Below, piece after piece: positions 53,505 to 63,666 of a DNA stretch of 64,000 nt (position 1 is the stretch's first letter; each line of letters begins with the position of its first letter). The stretch is from JAEULH01 sp963805915 (GTDB lineage Bacteria; Pseudomonadota; Alphaproteobacteria; Rhodospirillales; Defluviicoccaceae), in contig CAWDWD010000011.1 in NCBI GenBank assembly GCA_963805915.1, positions 186,001 through 250,000 of the forward strand, written 5' to 3'. The position numbers were made by a program, and so were the translations under genes. A model generated the notes under the pieces. It made no database searches, had not been told where the DNA came from, and worked only from the letters and a program-made list of their open reading frames with translations.

Positions 53505-54371
53505 CTATCCGGCGTGATCGAGGGCGTCGAGTTTGGCGCGAAGGGCGAGCAGGTCGCGCCATGCCAGCCGTTTCTGTCCCGGGGTGCGGAGCAGATAGGC
53601 CGGGTGAAACAGCGCCGCCGCCGCCGCCGGGCGGGCCAGCCGCGGGGTCTGGAAGGTGAACCAGCGGCCGCGTAGCCGGCCGATGCTCTCGCCGCGGCCG
53701 AGCAGGGCGTTGGCCGCCGGGCCGCCGAGGGTCACCACGATCTGGGGGTCGATCAGCTCGATCATGCGCTCGACGAACGGCATGCAGACGGCGACCTCGC
53801 CGCTGGTCGGGCTGCGGTTGCCGGGCGGGCGCCAGAAGACGGTGTTGGAGATGAACACGCGCTCGCGCGCGAGTTCGATGGAGGCAAGCATCCTGTCGAG
53901 CAGCTGGCCGCTCGGGCCTATGAACGGCAGGCCGCGGCGGTCCTCCTCGCTGCCGGGGGCCTCGCCGATGAGCACCACCCGGGCGTTGGCGTCACCCTGG
54001 CCGAACACGGTGTTGGTCGCCGTTTTGCTCAGGCCGCAGCCGTCGAACGCCTCGAGGATCGCGCGCAGCTCGTCGAGCGAGGCCGCGTCGCCGGCGGCGG
54101 CAACGGCCGCGGCCACCGGGGCGCGACGCGGCGGGGCGGCCGCCCCCGGCTCGTTCATCATCGTCGCCGGCTCGTTCGTCATCGGTGGCGGCGAGAACGG
54201 CGCGGCGGACGGCGCGCGCGCAAGGGCGCGAGCCGGGGGCGCCATGGCCGGCTCGGCGGTCGTGCCGTAGCGCTCGATCGGCCGCTCGCCGATGGTCTCG
54301 TCGACCCCGGCTTCGAGGTACCAGGCCATCAGCGCCGCGAGCGCCGGATCATTCGCCGCGTTCTTCACCAT
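53505..54371 (-). CDS. Family 4 uracil-DNA glycosylase
   Basis: 288 residues. The glycosylase domain has the family-4 motif VLIGEAPGSEEDRRGLPFIG with SGQLLDRML, YISN-like VFISNTVFWRPPGNRSPT, and the HPAYLL end. Cys in DGCGLSKTAT and AVCMPF plus further candidates fit a 4Fe-4S site. It removes uracil from DNA. An N-terminal extension of about 100 residues rich in Ala, Pro and Met is not part of the fold. It starts 40 bp after the isochorismatase pseudogene. Confidence 0.88.
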   Translation of the reverse strand: MVKNAANDPALAALMAWYLEAGVDETIGERPIERYGTTAEPAMAPPARALARAPSAAPFSPPPMTNEPATMMNEPGAAAPPRRAPVAAAVAAAGDAASLDELRAILEAFDGCGLSKTATNTVFGQGDANARVVLIGEAPGSEEDRRGLPFIGPSGQLLDRMLASIELARERVFISNTVFWRPPGNRSPTSGEVAVCMPFVERMIELIDPQIVVTLGGPAANALLGRGESIGRLRGRWFTFQTPRLARPAAAAALFHPAYLLRTPGQKRLAWRDLLALRAKLDALDHAG

Positions 54372-54410
54372 GTCGGGGCCAGCCGCTTGCCCGGCAAATT
54401 GACCCGCGGT

Positions 54411-55021
54411 TCAGGCCGCCGAGCGGATAAAATCGTCCAGCGTCAAGATCGTGGCGAAGCGGTCGCTCAGCGCCGCCATCGCCGCCCGCCGGCACGAGCT
54501 TGCTTTGCGCCGCCAGCGTCCGGGTGGCGCAGGCGTCTTCGCAGACAACCGAGCGGAAGCCGAGGTCAAGTGCCGCGCGCACCGTCGAACTCACGCACAT
54601 ATGAACTCATGAAGCCGGCAACGATGAGTTGGCCGCGGCCCAAGGTCCTCAAGACGTCGACTAGGTTCGTGCCGGCGAACGCGTTCGGCAAGCCCTTGGT
54701 GAGGACCGTTTCCTCCGCCCGCGGCGTGAGCTGGGGCACGATCCGTACATTGTCGGTCTCGGGGTCAAATGCCGCGTCGCCCGGCTGGCCGTGGTGGACG
54801 ATGTGCACCACGGGAATGCCGTTGGCGCGGGCGAGCTCGAGAAGACGCGCAGAACGGTCGATGGCAGACGCCCCCACGGGTTCAAGCGACAGCGCGCCTT
54901 GAACATACTCCAGCTGAACATCGACCAGAACCAGTACGGCATCGTCCCAATCCACGGTTTGATCAGGCACTCCCGCGAGTTCAAAGAGTGTCTGCGGTTT
55001 GTCTTGGTCTTCAAGTGCCAT
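54411..55021 (-). pseudogene. Isochorismatase-family hydrolase, two frameshifts
   Basis: The start is good (GGGAGGGTGG, ATG at 55021). The frame encodes AVLVLVDVQLEYVQGAL (catalytic Asp) and VLTKGLPNAFAGTNL, up to IVAGFMSS. An extra T near 54604 breaks the frame; CVSSTVRAALDLGFRSVVCE (nucleophile Cys) continues in the next. A second shift near 54500 is followed by AALSDRFATILTLDDFIRSA and a stop at 54411. All catalytic residues are present, so only small indels separate it from a working gene. Confidence 0.8.
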
Positions 55022-55453
55022 GATGCCACCCTCCCAAGTATGCATGTTGTGGCGTGTCGCCTAGGCAAAGACTAAACATAGATCATAGGTCGGCCTTCCG
55101 CAATTGTTAAATACCGTCTGAGGTTGTAAAACACGCAACTCGCGCTTCTACCAGGATTAATTGGGGCCTTACCCTTGTTCTACATCGCGACGTTCGGCGT
55201 TCCTCTCGGCTTGGTCTGCCTTGGCTTCTTTTCGTGGTGCGGACATTGGCGCATCGGCACAGGGTAAACCGGGTAAACCGGCCGACGTCATGCACTTCTC
55301 GCGTTCGTTTGCCCGCGCCGGCGGGCGAGTTTCGGCCAGGGCCCGTAATCCGCGCCAACGCTCTCGCGCACGATCAATTTGCCCGCACTGCTTTTGTGCA
55401 TATGTTATAAGGCGAAAGCAACGAATGGAGCGAACGTGAATCTGGGGCATTCC
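55022..55453. other. Long leader/intergenic region before ETF-QO
   Basis: About 430 bp between divergent genes. A small direct repeat (GGGTAAACC twice, at about 55263 and 55272) and an AT-richer segment at 55090-55165 may hold promoters. No gene is supportable. GGAG before a GTG at 55436 offers an alternative ETF-QO start. Confidence 0.4.
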
Positions 55454-57082
55454 ATGGAACGGGACTCAATGGAGTTTGACGTCGTCATCGTCGGCGGCGG
55501 ACCAGCCGGGCTGAGCGCGGCGATCAAGTTGAAGCAGTTGGCGGCCGCGGGCGGGCGCGAGGTTTCGGTCTGCGTCGTCGAGAAGGGCTCGGAGATCGGC
55601 GCGCATATCCTATCGGGCGCGGTGGTCGATCCGATTGCGCTGAACGAGCTGATTGCCGACTGGAAGGACAAGGGCGCGCCGCTGCTGACGCCGGCGAGCG
55701 AGGACCACTTCCTGCTTCTGACCGAGACCAAAGCCTACAGGCTGCCAACGCCGACGCAGATGAACAACCACGGCAACTACGTCGTCAGCCTCGGCAATGT
55801 GTGCCGCTGGCTGGGCGCGCAGGCCGAGGAATTGGAAGTTGAGATTTACCCCGGTTTCGCCGCCGCCGAGGTGCTCTACCACGAGGACGGGCGGGTCAAG
55901 GGCGTCGCTACCGGCGCCATGGGCGTCGGGCGCGATGGCGAGCACACCGCGAACTATCAGCCCGGCGTGGAGCTGCACGCGACCTACACGATCTTCGCCG
56001 AGGGCTGCCGCGGATCGTTGACCAAGACCCTGTTCGAGCGGTTCAAATTGCGCGAGGGCGTCGATCCGCAAACCTACGGCATCGGCGTCAAGGAGCTTTG
56101 GGAGGTCGAGCCGGCGAAGCACGTGCCGGGCAAGATCGTCCACACCATCGGCTGGCCGGTCGATCGCGACACCTACGGCGGTTCGTTCATCTATCATCTC
56201 GAGGACAACCAGGTCGCCGTCGGCTTCGTCATCGGTCTCGATTACCGCAATCCGTACCTCAACCCGTTCGACGAGATGCAGCGGTTCAAGACCCATCCTG
56301 CGATCCGCCCCACGTTCGAAGGCGGCCGGCGCATCGCCTATGGCGCGCGCGCGCTGGCCGAGGGCGGCTACCAGTCGATTCCAAAGCTGGTGTTCCCCGG
56401 CGGCGCGCTGATCGGCGACACCGCGGGCTTCCTCAACGTGCCCAAGATCAAGGGCACCCACACCGCGATGAAATCGGCCATGGTCTGCGCCGAGGCGCTC
56501 TACGCGGCGCTGGGCGCGGAGCGCCCGGCGGCGGTGGTCGACGATTATCCGGATGCGTTGAAGGCGTCGTGGGTGTGGGACGAGCTCTACAAGGTCCGCA
56601 ACATTCGCCCGTCGTTCCACCGCGGCATGTGGGTCGGCCTTGGCTACTCGGCGCTCGATACCTACGTGCTCCGCGGCAGGGCGCCGTGGACGTTCCGCAA
56701 TCACCCCGATCACAGCCAGCTCAAGCCGGCGGCCGCGTGCGCCAAGATCGCCTATCCCAAGCCGGACGGGGTGATCACCTTCGACAAGCTGTCTTCGGTG
56801 TACATATCCAACACCAACCACGAAGAAGATCAGCCGGTTCACCTGACCCTGAAGGACGCCTCGATCCCGGTAGCGACCAACCTCGCGCTCTATGACGGGC
56901 CGGAGGTGCGCTATTGCCCGGCTGGAGTTTACGAATTTGTCGAGGACAACGGCGCCAAGCGCCTGCAGATCAACGCGCAGAACTGCGTCCACTGCAAGAC
57001 GTGCGATATCAAGGATCCGACCCAGAACATCAACTGGGTCGTCCCCGAGGGTGGCGGCGGTCCCAATTATCCCAACATGTGA
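55454..57082 (+). CDS. Electron transfer flavoprotein-ubiquinone oxidoreductase
   Basis: 542 residues. Membrane-surface flavoprotein that passes electrons from ETF (fatty-acid and amino-acid dehydrogenation) to ubiquinone. The FAD loop is VVIVGGGPAGLSAAIKL. GSEIGAHILSGAVVDP and DTAGFLNVPKIKGTHTAMKS are family blocks. The C-terminal 4Fe-4S site is CPAGVYEF...CVHCKTCDIKDPTQNI. Starts at 55436 or 55469 are alternatives; homologues begin close to MERxSMExD. The single-chain form is that of mitochondria and alphaproteobacteria. Confidence 0.95.
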   Translation: MERDSMEFDVVIVGGGPAGLSAAIKLKQLAAAGGREVSVCVVEKGSEIGAHILSGAVVDPIALNELIADWKDKGAPLLTPASEDHFLLLTETKAYRLPTPTQMNNHGNYVVSLGNVCRWLGAQAEELEVEIYPGFAAAEVLYHEDGRVKGVATGAMGVGRDGEHTANYQPGVELHATYTIFAEGCRGSLTKTLFERFKLREGVDPQTYGIGVKELWEVEPAKHVPGKIVHTIGWPVDRDTYGGSFIYHLEDNQVAVGFVIGLDYRNPYLNPFDEMQRFKTHPAIRPTFEGGRRIAYGARALAEGGYQSIPKLVFPGGALIGDTAGFLNVPKIKGTHTAMKSAMVCAEALYAALGAERPAAVVDDYPDALKASWVWDELYKVRNIRPSFHRGMWVGLGYSALDTYVLRGRAPWTFRNHPDHSQLKPAAACAKIAYPKPDGVITFDKLSSVYISNTNHEEDQPVHLTLKDASIPVATNLALYDGPEVRYCPAGVYEFVEDNGAKRLQINAQNCVHCKTCDIKDPTQNINWVVPEGGGGPNYPNM

Positions 57083-57093
57083 GTAGGCCGTAG

Positions 57094-58839
57094 ATGACGT
57101 TCCCGCATCGCCCCGGCCGCCCCTCGTGGTTGGGGCGGCCGGCCGGCGCCGCCTTGCTCGTCCTTATCTCCGCCGCCTGCGCGACGGATCATGCGACCGG
57201 CGGCGGCGCGCTCGCCGATCGGCCCCTCGCGATCGGCACGACGTTGACCGGAAACTATCTCGCCGCCCGCCACGCACAAAGCATCAACAGCGATTCGGCC
57301 GCCGCCGATTTCCTTCTCGCCGCGCTCGACAAGGCGCCCAACGACTTGATGTTGCTGGAGCGCGCGCACCGGGCCTTGCTGATGGACGGACGAACTCAGC
57401 AGGCGGTCGCGATCGCCAGGCGGATCGTCGGCAAGAAAGGCGGCGGCGAGCTTGCGTCGTTCACGGTGGCCGTCGATGACATCAAGAACGGGCGCTATCG
57501 AGACGCCGAGAGGACTCTGAAGGCGGCGCCGGGCGGGCCGTTGGGATCGTTTTTAACGCCGATTTTCCGCGCTTGGGCGCTGCAGGGCGAGGGGCGGACC
57601 AACGAGGCGCTGGCGGTTGTAGAGCCGCTGAAGAAGGACGAGCGGTTTTCGAGCCTGTACCACCTTCATGCGGGGCTGTTGAACGACGCCGCGAATTGCT
57701 CGGCCGCGGCCCTTGTTCACGCCCGCGCCTTGGCGGACGTCAACGACATTGCCCAGATCCGGCTGGCCGAGATCGTCGGTGGGCTCTACGAGCGCGCCGG
57801 CAAGCCGGACGAGGCCAGGGCCGTTTATACCGAACTCGACCAGCGCAGACCCGCCGGCAGTCCGCTCTCCGAGGCTTGGGCGCGGCTGGAGAGCGGGACA
57901 CGGCCGGCCGCGCTAATCGCCTCACCGGCCGATGGCGTCGCCGACGCGTTGTACTATGCGGCCAGCACGCTCGCGCACCAGAACGCGCGTGATGTGGCCT
58001 TGATGCTCGCCGAACTCGGGCTTTACGCCAGACCAAACTATCCGCTGTTGCAAATGCAGCTTGGCGATCTGCTGGAGCAGGCCGGTCGGCTTGCCGACGC
58101 GGCCGCCGCTTATGCCGCGGTCGACCCGGCCTCGCCGCTCTCGTGGCAGGCGCGGCTGAACCGTGCCGCGGTACTCGATGCGATGGGCCAGTCCGCCAAG
58201 GCGGAGAAAGAATTGCAAGCGATGGCGGCCGACCGGCCGGACAACGCCGAGCCGCTGATCGTGCTCGGCGACATCTTCCGCCAACGCGAGCAGTTCGCCG
58301 ACGCCGTCACCGCCTATGACGAGGCGGTCAAGCGCAGCGAGCCGCTGCCGCCGCGGTACTGGCGGCTGATCTATGCCCGCGGGATCGCGCTGGAGCGCTC
58401 GAAGCAGTGGCCCCGGGCGGAGGCCGACTTCCTCCGCGCGCTCGACTTCGATCCCGATCAGCCGCTGGTCTTGAACTATCTCGGCTATTCCTGGGTCGAG
58501 CGGAGCGAGAACCTTGACCGGGCCCAGGACATGATTCGCCGCGCGGTGGAGTTGCGGCCCAACGATGGCTTCATCGTCGACAGTCTCGGCTGGGTCTATT
58601 ACCGGCTCGGCAAGTACCCGGAGGCGGTGGTCCAGCTCGAGCGCGCGGTCGAACTGCGGTCCGAAGATCCGGTCATTAACTCCCATCTGGGCGATGCCTA
58701 CTGGGCGGTCGGCCGCCGGCGCGAAGCCAGGTTCCAATGGCGCACCGCGCTGGACCTGAAACCGGATGCCGATCTCAAAGTCGAGCTTGAGCGCAAGCTC
58801 GACGGCGTGGTCAAGGAAGCGAACGCCGGGTCGCGATGA
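57094..58839 (+). CDS. TPR-repeat lipoprotein
   Basis: 581 residues. A signal peptide with lipobox (LISAACAT) gives a lipid anchor. Ten or more tetratricopeptide repeats fill the rest; the clearest are YLGYSWVERSENLDRAQDMI, DSLGWVYYRLGKYPEAVVQL and SHLGDAYWAVGRRREARFQW. It probably scaffolds envelope proteins. The gene follows ETF-QO by 11 bp and its stop overlaps ispE by 4 bp (ATGA), a conserved arrangement in Rhodospirillales-type genomes as far as I recall. Confidence 0.88.
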   Translation: MTFPHRPGRPSWLGRPAGAALLVLISAACATDHATGGGALADRPLAIGTTLTGNYLAARHAQSINSDSAAADFLLAALDKAPNDLMLLERAHRALLMDGRTQQAVAIARRIVGKKGGGELASFTVAVDDIKNGRYRDAERTLKAAPGGPLGSFLTPIFRAWALQGEGRTNEALAVVEPLKKDERFSSLYHLHAGLLNDAANCSAAALVHARALADVNDIAQIRLAEIVGGLYERAGKPDEARAVYTELDQRRPAGSPLSEAWARLESGTRPAALIASPADGVADALYYAASTLAHQNARDVALMLAELGLYARPNYPLLQMQLGDLLEQAGRLADAAAAYAAVDPASPLSWQARLNRAAVLDAMGQSAKAEKELQAMAADRPDNAEPLIVLGDIFRQREQFADAVTAYDEAVKRSEPLPPRYWRLIYARGIALERSKQWPRAEADFLRALDFDPDQPLVLNYLGYSWVERSENLDRAQDMIRRAVELRPNDGFIVDSLGWVYYRLGKYPEAVVQLERAVELRSEDPVINSHLGDAYWAVGRRREARFQWRTALDLKPDADLKVELERKLDGVVKEANAGSR

Positions 58840-59723
58840 GCGCGCCCGCGCCGCCGATCCGGGAAGAGGCGCCGGCGAAGATCAATCTTTATCTCCACGT
58901 CGTCGGCCGGCGCGCCGACGGCTATCATCTGCTTGACAGCCTGGTCGTCTTTCCCGACGTGGGTGACACGATCGAGGTCGCGCCGGATGACGGTTTGAGC
59001 CTGACGCTCGCGGGTCCGTTCGCCGAAGCTCTACCCGCGAGTGGCGACAATCTCGTCATGCGCGCCGCGCGGGCGCTCGGGGCGGCCGCCGCGCGTCCGC
59101 CCCGAGCGCGGATGACGTTAGTCAAGCGCCTGCCGGTGGCCTCGGGGATCGGCGGCGGTTCGGCCGACGCGGCCGCGGCCTTGCGCGCGCTTAGCCTACT
59201 ATGGCGGCTCCCGCGCGACTCGGTCGATCTTCACGCCATTGCGCTGACGCTGGGCGCCGACGTGCCGATGTGCCTGGACGCACAATCCGCGTTCATCGGC
59301 GGAATCGGCGAGCAAGGTACACCGGCGCCGCCACTGCCGGCGTTCTGGCTGGTTCTGGCCAACCCCGGCGTCGCGGTGTCGACGCCGGCGGTGTTCGCCG
59401 GGCGGCGGGGGGCCTTCTCCGCGCCAAGCCGTTTCGCCGAAGCGCCGGCGGACGCGGCCGCGCTGGCCCGCCTGCTCGCCGCCCGCGACAACGATCTATG
59501 CCCTTCGGCGCGAGCGCTCGCGCCCGAGATCGGCGGCGTGCTGGCGGCGCTGGCGGCTCTCCCGGACGCCCTGCTGGCGCGGATGAGCGGCAGCGGCGCA
59601 ACCTGCTTTGCGCTGTTCGCCGACGGAGCGCGGGCCGAAGCGGCGGCGGCGATGCTGGCGGCGTTTCAGCCGCGATGGTGGGTGGTCGCGGCGCCGGTTG
59701 CGAGAGGTTTACGGAGCGGTTAA
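58836..59723 (+). CDS. ispE: 4-diphosphocytidyl-2-C-methyl-D-erythritol kinase
   Basis: 295 residues, GHMP kinase. It phosphorylates CDP-ME in the MEP isoprenoid pathway. The substrate-binding start is EAPAKINLYLHVVGRRADGY, the ATP loop LPVASGIGGGSADAAAALRA, and the third motif MSGSGATCFALF. The start overlaps the TPR gene's stop. tRNA-Gln begins 14 bp after it. Confidence 0.95.
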   Translation: MSAPAPPIREEAPAKINLYLHVVGRRADGYHLLDSLVVFPDVGDTIEVAPDDGLSLTLAGPFAEALPASGDNLVMRAARALGAAAARPPRARMTLVKRLPVASGIGGGSADAAAALRALSLLWRLPRDSVDLHAIALTLGADVPMCLDAQSAFIGGIGEQGTPAPPLPAFWLVLANPGVAVSTPAVFAGRRGAFSAPSRFAEAPADAAALARLLAARDNDLCPSARALAPEIGGVLAALAALPDALLARMSGSGATCFALFADGARAEAAAAMLAAFQPRWWVVAAPVARGLRSG

Positions 59724-59737
59724 GGTCGCGGCCGCAT

Positions 59738-59811
59738 TGGGGCGTAGCCAAGTGGTAAGGCACCGGATTTTGGTTCCGGCATCGGAGGTTCGAATCCTCC
59801 CGCCCCAGCCA
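59738..59811 (+). tRNA. tRNA-Gln (anticodon TTG)
   Basis: The acceptor TGGGGCG pairs with CGCCCCA. The D-arm GCCAAGTGGTAAGGC, anticodon arm ACCGGATTTTGGTTCCGG (anticodon TTG) and TPC arm GAGGTTCGAATCCTC are regular. CCA is encoded at 59809-59811. It is followed by accessory DNA rather than a housekeeping gene, as often seen at integration sites. Confidence 0.95.
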
Positions 59812-60194
59812 AGCCTTCACGCGAAGGCATATCACGCGAACTCAGTAAGTTAGGGAACGGCGCGATCACTTGAAAAAGGTGGTCCACGGGGCGTGTGTAT
59901 CACCCTTGTGCATCGGTTTGTACCCAGTTGGCGGTGGCCATGAAGTTGATACAGCCAGCGCGTCTTCAAAAATTCAATGTAGGGAATGGGCATCAAGGGG
60001 AAGTTCCAGGGAATCGAGTTCTTTCTGCCCACGCCCGAACACCAGAAGCGCTTCGGTTGGCTTTTAGTTCGGTTGACTTCTTGGAATGTATCGAGCGCAC
60101 ATTCAACCGCTTTAGAAGGGCGTGGAAGACATAGGTACGCCGTTTGCAGCCATGTACCAACGGGCATTTCTTGGCGAGTTGTAGGGCGTGATGG
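59812..60194. other. Accessory intergenic stretch after tRNA-Gln
   Basis: About 380 bp, visibly less GC-rich than the surroundings. Short open frames on both strands do not match anything I recognise and have no ribosome sites. No second copy of the tRNA 3' end is found within the following 2 kb, so an integrase-type island cannot be shown. Confidence 0.4.
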
Positions 60195-61421
60195 ATGCCG
60201 TCGGCGGGCCCAACGGTCAAGCGGAGCCGAAAGAACAGCCTGGAGCGGTGGGAGGTGGCCCTGGTCAAGGCCATGCTGGCCAAGGGCACGTTCGGCAACG
60301 ACCAGGACATCCTGGCCTACTTCACCCGCCCCACCCGGTCGATCAACCACGCGCGCATCGCCGAAATCCGCACCGAAACCAAGCACGCCAAGACCAAGAC
60401 CGCGACCGACGAGGAGCTTCAACGCTTCTTGCAGGACTGGCCGCAGATCGATCCGGCCACCGGCTTGCACCTCCTGGGCGACGAACTGCTGATCAAGGCC
60501 CGCGAGGCGATGCTGGTCGCCGTTCAGTCCTACAACAACCCGAAGACGCACTTCCGCTCCGAGGTGTTCATCGTCACCGCGATCATCGCCTGGACCTACC
60601 TGTTCCACGCCTTGTTCAAGCGCGCGGATATCGACTACCGGTATACCAGAAAGAAGCCGGATGGCACGATCGAGGTGCAGAAGACGGCGCAGGGCGCCGA
60701 AAAATACATGGAGCTTCGCCGCTGCCTGAAGCACGCCAAGTGTCCCTTGGACGACGGCACCAAACGCAACCTGACGTTCCTGATCGACATCCGCGACGAG
60801 ATCGAACACCGGATGACCAATCGGATCGACGACACCCTGAGCGCCAAGTTGCTAGCCTGCTGCCTGAACTTCAACCAAGTGCTGAAGGGGCTGTTCGGCC
60901 CCCAATACGGCCTGGACGGCGAGCTGTCCTTCGCGCTGCAGTTCTCATCCATTGACTTCGAACAGCGCAAAGCCCTGCTACCCGCCGCCGACCTTCCACC
61001 CAACATCGAAGCCGCGCGCGCCCGCTACGAAGACGACTTGACCGACAAGCAATACAACGACCCGCACTACGCCTACCGCGTCCTGTTCGTCCCCAAGGTT
61101 GCCAACAAGAAGGGACAGGCCGACGCGGTGATGGAGTTCGTCAAACCGGGATCGGAAGAGGCCGATGCGATCAACAAGGCCTACATCAAGGAGATCGAGA
61201 AACAGAAGTTCAAGTGGAAGCAGATCAATGCTTTGATGGACGAGGAGGGTTTCACCAAGTTTCAGCAACATCACCACACGAAGCTTTGGAAAAAGCTGAG
61301 CGCCAAAGACTCCGCCAAAGGCTACGGCGTCACCTTGGGCGACGGCCAATGGTACTGGTACCCGCGCTGGGTCGACGAAGTCCGCCGCCACTGCGAAGCC
61401 AACCGCGAGAAGTATGCCTGA
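60195..61421 (+). CDS. DUF3644 protein with HEPN-type motif
   Basis: 408 residues. DUF3644 is named for the region ELLIKAREAMLVAVQSYNNP, KTHFRSEVFIVTAIIAWTYL and the following helix bundle. The motif R200-DEIE-H205 (LIDIRDEIEHRM) has the R-x4-H spacing of HEPN ribonucleases. The C-terminal third (HHHTKLWKKL and GYGVTLGDGQWYWYPRWVDE) looks like a separate winged-helix-type nucleic-acid-binding part. HEPN proteins often act as RNases in phage defence or toxin systems; that role is inferred here. The gene is alone, without an antitoxin, 384 bp after tRNA-Gln. Confidence 0.75.
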   Translation: MPSAGPTVKRSRKNSLERWEVALVKAMLAKGTFGNDQDILAYFTRPTRSINHARIAEIRTETKHAKTKTATDEELQRFLQDWPQIDPATGLHLLGDELLIKAREAMLVAVQSYNNPKTHFRSEVFIVTAIIAWTYLFHALFKRADIDYRYTRKKPDGTIEVQKTAQGAEKYMELRRCLKHAKCPLDDGTKRNLTFLIDIRDEIEHRMTNRIDDTLSAKLLACCLNFNQVLKGLFGPQYGLDGELSFALQFSSIDFEQRKALLPAADLPPNIEAARARYEDDLTDKQYNDPHYAYRVLFVPKVANKKGQADAVMEFVKPGSEEADAINKAYIKEIEKQKFKWKQINALMDEEGFTKFQQHHHTKLWKKLSAKDSAKGYGVTLGDGQWYWYPRWVDEVRRHCEANREKYA

Positions 61422-61434
61422 CCAGCCCTCGCGT

Positions 61435-62156
61435 TCAGCGCAGCGTCAGGGTTAGATCGACGATGTCGTTCTCGGTGGTCCCCGGCAGCGCTTCCAGTTG
61501 GACCGCGCGAACCTGCTGCGCCAGGCTGAAGCCGTCGCCGGCGGTGACGAACAGCTTCCATGTCGCGGTCCGCGCGCCGGCTCCGGCGCAGTCGAGCTGA
61601 AGCCGGGCCTCGCCCGCGCCCGTATCGGTCAGGGTGTAGCTGCCCCCGGTGACGGTGCAGTCGGTGACGCTCGCGGCCGAGGTCCCCGTCGATGCGGCGA
61701 GCCCGCCGCCGCCGGCCGACGCGATCGTATCCGTCGTCGCCGTCGCGGTGGCCCTTGCCGTCGCGCGCGTTATGGCAAGGACGTAGCCGTCGCCGGCGGC
61801 ATGCCCGCGGCGATGAAGCTTATGGAGCCGCCGATCACCGCGCCGGTGGCATTGAACGTGACCGCGCCGAGTACGGCGGTTGTTCTCGTGCCGCCGCTGG
61901 AAATGACGTAATCGCCGTCCAGCGCGACGCCGGTGGCGGTGCCGTCACCGCCCGGATCTGCGGTCTCGGTGATCGTAATGTCCTGGGTCCCGGCGATCGC
62001 GGATGTTGCCGGGGACGATAATTGGGCAAGCGCGGTGTCGGTTTCGCTCACAAGGGATCCGCCGGATGTCGCATCGGCGGTTCCGTTGGCGAGAAGCAGG
62101 CAGACGCCCAGGACCATGGCAGCCAGAGCCGTTGATCGAACCGTTTTGGCGCTCAT
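61435..62156 (-). pseudogene. Secreted Ser/Thr/Ala-rich protein, frameshifted
   Basis: The ATG at 62156 begins a signal peptide (ALAAMVLGVCLLLANGTADA). The mature part is low-complexity beta-rich (ITETADPGGDGTATGVALDG) and runs to about 61785. There the frame changes, and GDGYVLAITRATARATATAT, SVTDCTVTGGSYTLTDTGAG, DCAGAGARTATWKLFV and NDIVDLTLTLR complete it in another frame. Two Cys in the second half may pair. No family is recognised. It converges on the DUF3644 gene with 13 bp between the stops. Confidence 0.6.
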
Positions 62157-62328
62157 GCGTATCCCCGCGAACCCGTCATATGTATGAGGCTGAAAGTAGC
62201 GCAGGCCGAGCCGGCACCGCGAGCCCTCCATTAGACGTAGCATATGGGAAGACGTAGCGCATGGTCGAACGCGCACCAACCTCGCACCAACCGTCCCCGG
62301 CCATCGCCGGACATGACGATGCGGCCGT

Positions 62329-63662
<1,334 letters not shown>

Positions 63663-63666
<4 letters not shown>

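Noticed and set aside
59850..60190. Minus-strand frames that looked faintly like a transposase tail
   Set aside because: No motif could be tied to a known family and there is no start signal, so it is reported only as intergenic DNA.
59787..61434. tRNA-Gln-bounded integrative island with att sites
   Set aside because: I looked for a second copy of the tRNA 3' end (TTCGAATCCTCCCGCCCC) after the DUF3644 gene and found none, and no integrase is present.
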